Shown here one piece after another: positions 56,080 to 64,000 of a stretch of 64,000 bases of DNA (the stretch's first letter is position 1; each line of letters begins with the position of its first letter). The notes below the pieces were generated by a model. That model worked only from the letters and a program-made list of their open reading frames with translations. It did not search any database and was not told the DNA's origin. This DNA comes from Nereocystis luetkeana (taxonomy: Eukaryota; Sar; Phaeophyceae; Laminariales; Laminariaceae): contig JARUPZ010000010.1 of the NCBI GenBank assembly GCA_031213475.1, forward strand, positions 3,561,970-3,625,969, written 5' to 3'. Made by a program: the position numbers and the translations under genes.

Positions 56080-56830
56080 TTACCACCCAATCTTGAATAC
56101 CACACCCCCACAAATAATCGTGAACAACAGCCACCAGACCAGGTACCTGACTGAATTATCACCCAGCGTCTATACCACCCCCCCTGAGGTATTGCCTCAT
56201 ACACACCAGGCGGGCTGGTTCCTCCTGTGAGTATAGTCTGCCCCCGTAGTCTTGTGATGTGTTGAGCAAATACTCCCATCCCAGACAAGTCTCCCACTCC
56301 ACTCGCGTTTGCCAGTGGCATCCTGTTAATAATAATAGAGCAACCTCGCTGTCGGAATACCGAACGAAGGTCGCCGTGTCAAAGACGTGTTGAAAAAGGT
56401 TGCCGCTTCGAAAAGTATCCGTTTTGGACACCAAAACAAGATTGTGTGTATCTGGTACATATAGCTGTCGCTAGAAACTCGGCCAGAGGGATGTTTGTTG
56501 CTGTCGTCAACAAACTTGCATGCGTTGGTGGGCCGTAAAGAGTGTGGGAGGTGGGAGCAGTTGGTGGTGTCTCGTCGGCCTTGTAGAATATTGCCGTTGA
56601 ACGTTTGGTGTTGAATGCCCTTTAAAACCACCACTATCACCCCCCCTTCGCTATCACACCCCTCCTACAGTCTGCCACCCGTGAGTGGAAAAAAATCCAA
56701 AATGCCAAACATCCACCCCACAATACCACGCCCCCATTATAGTGTATTCCACGCCCGCTTACTATACCACCCAAGGGGATAATTTTCCAACGCCCGCAAT
56801 AGTATCGCCGGGGGGTGCTTCACAGTATGA
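56080..56830. repeat. Degenerate TACCACCC-rich tract
   Basis: Recurrent TACCACCC, TATCACCC and CCACGCCC units spaced irregularly (for example 56171-56183, 56633-56660 and 56723-56775). Looks like an old simple-sequence or minisatellite array. No gene is visible from 55623 to 57480. Confidence 0.45.
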
Positions 56831-57488
56831 TGGACGGTATCTCGCTGCGACAATAACAGCAGCGAGGCACGCGTGCATGCGACAACGAACAGCTGCACGC
56901 ACGTGAGCCCCGTCCTCGAAGGGCGTAGTTGGCGCTGTCTCAAGCGTTGATATGCCGCCTGGGCTAACAAGACGGGGAGCAGTAGGTAGAACGGGCGGAA
57001 TGCCTGCTTACGAGTTATTACGGTAGTCACACCGACAGCCACGAGTACTACCTGGTCGAGATAGCCGCAGCTAAAACTGCAAAGAGAAAGGCCAACCGCG
57101 CCATCTAACGTGCGGGAAAAAGTCAACGCACTACAGTACAGCGCGCTAGAAGAAACCCTCGCCGAGCTCTGCTACTCTCGCTACTGCTTCGTGTTGCCTT
57201 GTTGTGGAGGCACTGACTGGTTTCTCGTGGCCCGCAGCTAACTGCTGATGTTCGTTCTCTCTTGCTCCACGTGCTAGCCGCGTCGGGCAAACTAAACAAA
57301 AATGCATCTCATAGCCAGGAAAGTACTATTTAAAGGAAATGTATTCGAAATTTCAGTATCAGGAAATCAATTTGAATTAGAGTTTTGAAAACCAATGCTG
57401 CAAGGCTATCTTACAGTAGCTACCGTACGTACTTTTTTAGATCCATTCGGACACCCGCGTATGTGCCTTACCTAAGCACATAGAAACG

Positions 57489-57917
57489 TCGGGCACGACC
57501 TCCGTTACATATCGAAGTTTCAGGTACGATAGGTGCAACCCCCCCCCGATACTCACCTAACATTTACCAAACTAAAAGTACGACCTTCGGTACTTTCTTG
57601 AGTTTATCTAACGATAGGCACGACCGCCGATACTTAACTCCGTTTTTCAGTACGCATGACCTCTGGTACTTCCTAAGGGTCAGTTTACAGTAATAAGTAC
57701 GGCCTCCGACACTAATCTACTGTGATTTGTTTCCTAACTTCATGTGCGACTTCCGATACTTCCGTACGTTTTTACGTCCGCTACGACCTCCGACACTTAA
57801 GGCGTATATAAATATATATATATATGATACTGCAGGTACGACCAACGGTACTTACCCAAGTTTAGGTACGACCTCGGACACTTACGCAACTTCAGGTTCG
57901 ACCTCTCGCATATATAT
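57489..57917. repeat. Degenerate ~32-bp minisatellite, part 1
   Basis: About eleven units built on AGGTACGACCTCCGATACTT followed by a CTAA-pyrimidine spacer; units vary in length and one contains a C run and an AT run. The same units resume at 58521-58620. Confidence 0.7.
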
Positions 57918-58139
57918 CTTACTCGAAGTATGGGTATGTCAGGTAGTCAGGCAATGACCGCAATATTTAATACCTGGTCTTCTACGTATGTACCGCGTTC
58001 CTATTATTTCCTGTGTTTGACCTTATCTCCAAGACGATATAGATTCAGGCATGTGCTGGGTTTGGCACGTAATATTAGCACATCGTCCCTATCTCAAAGG
58101 GCATGCGACATACAGTCTTACGCACCCCACATGTAGCGA

Positions 58140-58286
58140 ATGGGGACGTTGATAATGAGTAAACGTATCGGCGGAGATCATGGGGACCCACCCTCTGCAC
58201 CGAGGGAGCGGGGCAGCGCACAGAAGAACCCGCCTGGGGTAGAGGTGGTCGGGGTCACGCTCGGTACGAGCGTCGCCGTGATCACG
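58140..58286 (+). CDS. Gene 2 exon 1
   Basis: 49 codons from ATG to a good donor, ACG/GTGAGG. Polar start (GGDHGDPPSAPRERGSAQKN) then a hydrophobic end that continues in exon 2. Lies in the gap of the minisatellite. Confidence 0.45.
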
Positions 58287-61200
58287 GTGAGGTTCGTTTA
58301 CGAGATCAAGGGAGGCACGCAGGGCGTGTATGCCGCGTGCTTGTCGGGGACAAGGGACTCGTTTTGCGTTGTTCGCGTACTTTCCAGGTATTTGTTGCGT
58401 GCCGGCTGATTTGGCGACCTCTACGCCGTAAACTACTACTGCCTCCAACAAGTAGTGATGCTCTCCGAATGCCGTAGTCTCCAGCGCAAGGAAACAGAGT
58501 ATTGATGTAAACAAACAGAACCTAACTATAGGCGCGGCCTCCGATAATTGACCAACAACTGTAGGTGCGATCTCCGATACCTATCTAATTTTAGGTGCAC
58601 CATTCGATACTTGTCTTTTTTTGGCTGTGAAGGTGGTCGGCTATGACATAGTCAAAATGTGAGCGCCTGGATTGTTGCTTGTCAAGCCCGGTTGCGACGC
58701 CCCTCACTTTAATGTTTTTGATGATGTTGGCATGGAGCTCTCAGGCCGATTGAAACTCAGAACAAAGCATATTCACTCGTGGGGGATAAGTCAGCACTAC
58801 TACTATGGTACCTAAAACCTTCAAGAGCCTTACGCTCCCAGACATTCCACGTTCCACGAATTGTTCCCAAGAAAGAGCGGCACGTTTGTTTGCACACTTT
58901 CATGGCAATACGTATCGTTTCCAGGAAAGATACTCTTTAAGTTTCGTTCTAAATCTTCTGAAACAATTGTCCTCGAACAGCTCGATAGATGACTCGTATA
59001 TTTCTCTAGGAGTAATCCTACTTGTATAACGCGGCAGTCGTGTACTACTTACCTGCGTATTATGGGCAAGCAGTATGTTGGACACGTTCTACGGTAGAAG
59101 TAGCACATCTCGGTTATCTTATTTAATTTCTGAATGACGGGGTTCCTCGACCCAAAATCGTCGGAAAGCCAACTTGTTTCGAAAAATGGCGTTTTTCAGT
59201 ACTACTCGGGCCATGGGGTTATTCTCCGGGATGCAGTTTGATTTTTGAAGAATGTCAGTTTTCGGGTGAGATATGGGGCTCCTAAAGTGAGAAGCTGCCG
59301 AACGTTTAGTAGGGTGAGCCTCTATCGTACAACGCCTCAATGCTGTGTCCCGTTTTTCATGCTTCGCGGTGGAAGTACACTTTTTTTTCCTGAACATTTG
59401 ACCAAGGCATCTATGTCACCAACCAGTGACTTGGTAGGCTACTGGCTACTGCTATAACGAACGGACGATCCCCAGCACGATCCCTTCAAGGAGGTCAGAT
59501 CGTCCCATTTTCTGTTCGGCACCGAATACCATCATACCTGAACAAACTTTCGGATTCGCGTAAGCTCTGATATCAACACTCCGTAATTTTGAACACCTGT
59601 CTCTACATACAACACTGGGTTTTGCTACAGAAAATATGTTCTAAGGTATAGCCACCAACTGAGTATGATATCCTGCCCGTGTATGGGCGCCAGCAATGTC
59701 GGTGTAGTCTCGGCACATACCCTACTCGCGGGTCGCATACGCTACCAAACAATGTGCAAGAGCAATACTTCGGCGATCAAAATTATTGACCTCAGAATGG
59801 AGAAGCAAACTACATTCAACCAGTCTGCTACGCTCAGTCAGTCCGCTCCTTACTATCAGCGCGTTTTTTATGCAGGTTTCATTGTTAACGTACCAGGTAC
59901 AAGACTAAAAAACAAAATGCAGAAATTAGTCCAGTCGGTTAATCGATCAAACACTTGAGATCACAGCAGTAGTAGGTAGAACAGTGACTCCGTTCGTTCC
60001 GCAACAAGCGTAGGGCCGGAGGATCTCCCAGAGTTCTTGACTGCCGTAAACAAAGGAGGAAAGGGCACGGCAGCGACTATATATACAGCTTATAGATCAC
60101 GAGTAAGATTTGAAAAAGACATAATCCCTCTTATACAACGATTTCCAGGTTGTACTCGCCCACATGACCGGTCCTCCTGCTAGACACGTTGATTTTGCGG
60201 AGCCGCTGAAAAATCACGACGTGACGTTTCTTCCAAGCTCTGACGAGCCTCTTCGCGTGTGCGCACGATTGCAGTCGGGCATCCCGAGCCTTATCGGGAT
60301 ACCGATGATGACGTACATCTATCTTCCGATTGAAGGTCTTGTTCGCTCCAAAGGTTGATAGCCATTAAACGCTCATCTTCTTCTACTAACTGCTGACGAA
60401 CTTATTAGTTTTCCTACATAACATAGCGTATTCATGGTGGACATGATATTCGGACTCACGGTCACTACAACTAATGTCCTGCCGACGACGCCTTTCGTAA
60501 GGTCCAAATGGCAGAACGAACCCAGGAAACGCCTACTACTGCGCGCTGCAGGTATTACGGGGGACCATAGTTAATAAGACCTGTGGTATACATAAAAACC
60601 TATATATTTAACGGTTTCTACAAACAATATTTGGTCCTGTTAACTATGGTCCCCCGTAATAATAGTGTTTTTGGCTCTGGGTGACTCACCCGAAAAGGAG
60701 GCTGGAAGTCATCGTCGTTGTGGCATTCGTCGCTTGCTTGCTCGCCGAATGCCTCCTGAACGAAGGGGCGAGGGACTCAACACCCAGGCAGGCGATGACG
60801 CCTTCCAGGTGTGATGAGGGCATACTTGCGACTAATAATGGTAACACCGCAACAACAGGGAGAGAGGGGATACCACAACACCCGTACCCGAGAAACATGA
60901 CCGGATTTATACTAAACGAGATGTATGTGCAGCATGCCGAAGTTTAGTACCAACGAAGGCACGGAGACACTACTTCCCCACGGTGGGCGCACGGGAGGGG
61001 GAACGACACGTGCCGCACGTGCGTGTGTCCCCCGCATCTACTGTGGTACATGTGTATGGGTAGTTACAAACAAAAAAGCCATCAATCAGCGGTTCGCTCG
61101 TTGCGGAAATAGGCGGAAACAAGGTGTGTCGCGATTCTGACGGTCACAAGTTCCGTGTACCGCATATATATATATTCAAGTGTATGTACCTGGTATTATA

Positions 61201-62939
61201 GTACGTGTTAATCCTCAAGCTGTTACGTGTAGTAGTTTGTACATGCCACTGCCGCCATCTCGGCGTCGACTTGTTTTCGTTGTGCCTGATTCACGCCGAT
61301 ACCTGGCATTATTATTGGTAACATCTATGAACTATGACGTAGTATAGCTTGATAGTAGCTGCAGTTCCATACAGGTTGACAAGTCTGACGCTCGGGTTAT
61401 ATCCTCCGGTCGAACGCTCCGAGCGCCCTATTCGACTACCGTAGCATCGAACCCGAACATACCGGAAAATTCACTAATTTGAACGATCACGGGAACGTTC
61501 GTCGTGTGTGTGTGGTGCACGGCCATGTATGTATTGTATGTGGCCGTGGATCGCAGGGGGGGGGTCGAATGTCTGCGTATTTGTTGTGTGGTGTCGTGTC
61601 TGTCTCGTCTCGCGATTTGACGACGATCACTCATGATCGAACGTCGATGTTTTTTTATCAATCGCCACGTACGTGACATCCATGTGTGTATGTGATGGCG
61701 CAACAGCAGTCGCGTGGGGGGCGTTTCAATTTTTATTCAGTTTAACCACGTACGTACGTGCTGTACCACCAGGTAGGTACATTTTTAAATGCTGGCACAG
61801 CCAACACGATTCATCATTGCCACTACAGCAGTTTACGGCACGGCAATACCCGTGATTGTTTGTACATACTGCTGTGGAACGAGTGGTATTCATGATAGTT
61901 GCGGTAGCTCGAACGACGTCTGCTCGGAGTATTGCGAGTAGTACCCATCGCCAGGAATATTGCGCGCAAGAGGTCCATCAATTAAATTTCCATATATATT
62001 TCGATTGTTGATATTATTTGCACATGTTATAAGTAAGATCCAATAATGGACCCCATGGAACATCCCCGCGAAAAGAGTACCAAAAAATCGATCCAATCGG
62101 CCTCCCCGCTGCCGTTGGAGGGGTGCATACGAATCCGTCGGTCCTTATCGTGTCCATGACTGATTGATACCGGTATTATTCGGTGCTGCGGGGTGTATAT
62201 ATATATATACAGAAAGCGCCCACCACAACACAGTAGTAGTTTAATACGCCACGATTTCGCAGGTGGCCGGGGACCATCCCCCCTTAAGCTTGCAAAGGCA
62301 TCGAGCGATACTGTGTACCTATACCCGCAAGGCGCAGACAAACCATTATTTCGATACCGTGGGCGACATGCGATGAAAAAATGGAGAGCTGACAATTCCA
62401 AAGGTTGAGTTTTTGTTTATTTTAAAGAGTTTACAGCTAGCTACCCTCGTACGCATTCGTGCTCGGTCAGGAACGCCAGTCTAAATCCTATCTATTAATA
62501 GCAGCCTTTGAAGCGCCCATGCCCAACGTTGGCACCACAATAAGACGCGAGCTCCAGCCGAAACAGGAGATAAGTAACCGCTGTCGTCGCGTATGTACGC
62601 CAAATATTATTTGTGGAGTGCAACATTGTTCAATATTTTCACAACAAGACGTTGTTTGCGCTCATTTTCTGAACGAGGTGAGGGGGGGAGGGGGGGGGGG
62701 GGAACGGGGGGGTCCGGCCACCGGCGTTGTCGTCGAGGTTCGATTGCTTGTTTTGTCACCACAACAAAATACACCTCTCGTTGCCTGTTATAGCGGGTAT
62801 ACGATGGCGCCCGACCCTGACTGAGCACCGTATCTCGGCCAAATCTTCGCATTCCCGCCCCTCGAGCACATACACGCCACGTGTTCTCCTTGCAGTGCGC
62901 CTCACGCGCAGGACATCCAAAGCACGACTAGAAGAGAGT
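58140..62939 (+). CDS. Gene 2: small putative membrane protein (spliced, 3' end open)
   Basis: Four exons on the plus strand agree in phase: 58140-58286 (ends phase 0), 60149-60353 (0 to 1), 62263-62403 (1 to 1) and 62896-62939 (entered in 1). About 178 residues so far. A hydrophobic stretch forms across the first junction (VVGVTLGTSVAVIT joined to VVLA), long enough for one membrane pass. The N-terminal part is polar and Pro/Gly-rich; the part after the membrane segment is mixed and becomes basic (MKKWRADNSK, then LTRRTSKARLEE). No family recognised. The start could be the ATG at 58140 or the one at 58155. The introns contain family 2 copy h, family 1 copy 13 and part of the minisatellite. 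The chain was assembled by eye and the last exon's donor is uncertain. Confidence 0.5.
58521..58620. repeat. Minisatellite, part 2
   Basis: Three more units (GGCGCGGCCTCCGATAATT, GGTGCGATCTCCGATACCT, GGTGCACCATTCGATACTT) of the array at 57489-57917. Confidence 0.65.
59081..59338 (-). mobile_element. Family 2 MITE, copy h
   Basis: Ends GACACGTTCTACGGTAGAAG and CTATCGTACAACGCCTC; flanks GTTG and AATG no longer match. Lies in the first intron of gene 2. Confidence 0.8.
60149..60353 (+). CDS. Gene 2 exon 2
   Basis: Acceptor ACGATTTCCAG, donor AAAG/GTTGAT (phase 1). 68 codons with a protein-like pattern, for example PLRVCARLQSGIPSLIGIPM. Read through, it would stop two codons later. Confidence 0.6.
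60555..60659 (+). mobile_element. Family 1 MITE, copy 13
   Basis: Ends TTACGGGGGACCATAGTTAA and GGTCCCCCGTAA, TA on both sides. In the second intron of gene 2. Confidence 0.9.
61190..61680. repeat. Diverged dispersed repeat, copy 2
   Basis: Counterpart of 46310-47160, sharing the CCATCTC..TGATTCACGCCG.TACCTGG block (61250-61310) and the GTGTGGTGCACGGCCATG..GATCACTCATGATCG block (61505-61645). In the second intron of gene 2. Confidence 0.35.
62263..62403 (+). CDS. Gene 2 exon 3
   Basis: 47 codons, phase 1 to 1, between CGATTTCGCAG and AAAG/GTTGAG. Includes DTVYLYPQGADKPLFRYRGR. Its donor context is the same as that of exon 2. Confidence 0.55.
62896..62939 (+). CDS. Gene 2 exon 4 (donor uncertain)
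   Basis: Strong acceptor TGTTCTCCTTGCAG; the first two bases complete the codon left by exon 3. Basic RLTRRTSKARLEES. The donor could be GTATCA after 62939, but the frame stays open to 63374. Confidence 0.35.
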
Positions 62940-63119
62940 GTATCATCATGTATGTATGTATGCGTTGTGTGTGCTAAATCTGGGGATTGGCATAATAAAG
63001 CGGCGGACAATCAATTCAATGTACCTGCTACTTTTACCGGGCATTCTTACATATTATCATACTCAAAATCAGGGCGGTTTCCGTTCCGATCGGAAATAAA
63101 TAAATTTAATGTCGAAAGT

Positions 63120-63720
63120 TCTACACGTACGTACGTGTACGAGTGCTGTGGTACTACTACTGCTGTAAATTGGTTCGAATCTTTTTCGAATTTTCGAGGC
63201 ATGTTCCGCGAGGTTTTCTCCGTCCGTCCGGTTGGGCTTGACGGGAAAGTTCACCACACAGGAAAGCAGCAACACAGCAGCAGTAGGAGTAGTACGAGTA
63301 GCGTTTTTTCCCCGCCCGCTCACAACAGCAGCAGCGCAGCGGCAGCAGAATTGCAGCAGTTGTTTGAGTTTTGACTCGCGAGCCGAAGCGAGGCTGGACG
63401 TGACCGACGAGTACAACCTTACTACGTAGCTCACGCGAAGCTGCGGTGGAAGGGTCCAACATTAAATAGCAGACGAACGATGGACGGCTTGCTGAAAAAG
63501 GCGCAGTCCGATGTGTCGGTGAGAGGAATATTTATAGGTCGTACTGCTTGATGAGTCATACCTGGTACTTATTTTTATACTCCTACAACAACAGCAGCAG
63601 TAGTACTGTACTCCATTATACTCCAATAAGTCGTTCATCTACCAGGTATTATTGGTAGACTATTATTATCTGAGGATTTGCAGCATTGTTCATTTTCCAT
63701 TCCCTGCCCAAAATCAACAA
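63120..63720 (+). repeat. Leader-family unit E3
   Basis: Shares with E1 ACGTACGTACGTGT, GGTTCGAATC..TTCGA, AAGCTGCGGTG and, after the short ORF, a CATTTTCCATTCCC..AAAATCAACAACAA block; shares with E2 GGCTGGACGTGACCGACGA. CAG tracts and GTTCATCTACC are also present. Confidence 0.5.
63480..63551 (+). CDS. Conserved short ORF of unit E3 (first exon?)
   Basis: MDGLLKKAQSDVS then GTGAGA (63519) in phase 0, as in the other two units. Unspliced it would be only 23 codons. The window ends before any second exon could be tested. Confidence 0.4.
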   Translation: MDGLLKKAQSDVSVRGIFIGRTA

Positions 63721-64000
63721 CAACGGCGCGAAAGTACGCATACTTCCAACCTGAGGCCTCGCTCATTTCGTCCGATATCCGACACTCTCTCCAGCAAGCT
63801 GGGCCATCGCGCCGCTCGCCAAATTACCGATTTATGTTTGTTGTATCAATGGACAGTACATACACGTACGAGGTAACCAGCAACGTCGCTCTTCGTACCT
63901 AATTATATTGTTGATGTCGAGTGTTCTGTGACGATGGCGTTACCGGTAGTTAAACATGATCGGTTTCATATCAACAGACAAATCGGAAAATGGGAACGAA
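63721..64000. other. Right edge, no supported feature
   Basis: Short plus frames at 63652-63902 only. The downstream exons of gene 2 or E3 may lie beyond the window. Confidence 0.5.

Noticed and set aside
1-64000. Retroviral, LTR or large virus-like element
   Set aside because: No paired terminal repeats and no reverse transcriptase, integrase or capsid motif were found on either strand by eye.

Overview
The window looks like nuclear DNA of a complex, intron-rich eukaryote. Coding sequence is sparse, exons are short (33 to 534 nt) and introns run from about 80 bp to more than 2 kb, with GT-AG borders. Small non-autonomous transposons, tRNA-derived SINEs, long G tracts and AT, CAA and CAG microsatellites are dense. 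The ankyrin modules written around T-x-L-M-H-A-A and the repeat load fit a stramenopile, most likely a brown alga. That assignment is an inference from general resemblance, not a database result.

Gene 1 (about 18.1-40.2 kb, + strand) is the main gene. I assembled it by hand from up to 17 exons whose reading phases agree from end to end, nearly all phase 0. It encodes an ankyrin-repeat membrane protein: a possible N-terminal hydrophobic segment, a run of ankyrin modules each on its own exon, a long disordered insertion inside one module, three or four hydrophobic segments, and a basic C-terminal tail. Its 5' end was not found with confidence; a candidate first exon lies at 15796-15900. Gene 2 (about 58.1-62.9 kb or beyond, + strand) is a second phase-consistent set of four exons for a small, probably single-pass membrane protein of unknown function.

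The rest is mostly repeats. Family 1 is a ~110-bp MITE with TA target duplications (13 copies). Family 2 is a ~255-bp MITE with 20-bp inverted ends and 4-bp target duplications (9 copies). Family 3 is a ~90-bp hairpin bordered by TTAA (piggyBac-like). A tRNA-derived SINE is present in three or four copies plus a 3' fragment. A family of three dispersed units (near 12.1-12.8, 50.1-50.6 and 63.1-63.7 kb) shares a CAG-rich leader followed by a short first-exon-like peptide M-D-x-G-x-L and a splice donor. A degenerate ~32-bp minisatellite near 57.5-58.6 kb is interrupted by the first exon of gene 2.

Region by region: 1-15 kb holds repeats, microsatellites and doubtful coding remnants; 15.8-40.2 kb is gene 1 with repeat-loaded introns; 40.2-58 kb is repeat-rich with no certain gene; 58-64 kb is gene 2 plus the third leader-family unit. 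I saw no reverse transcriptase, integrase or capsid motif, no LTR pair, no rRNA and no CRISPR array.
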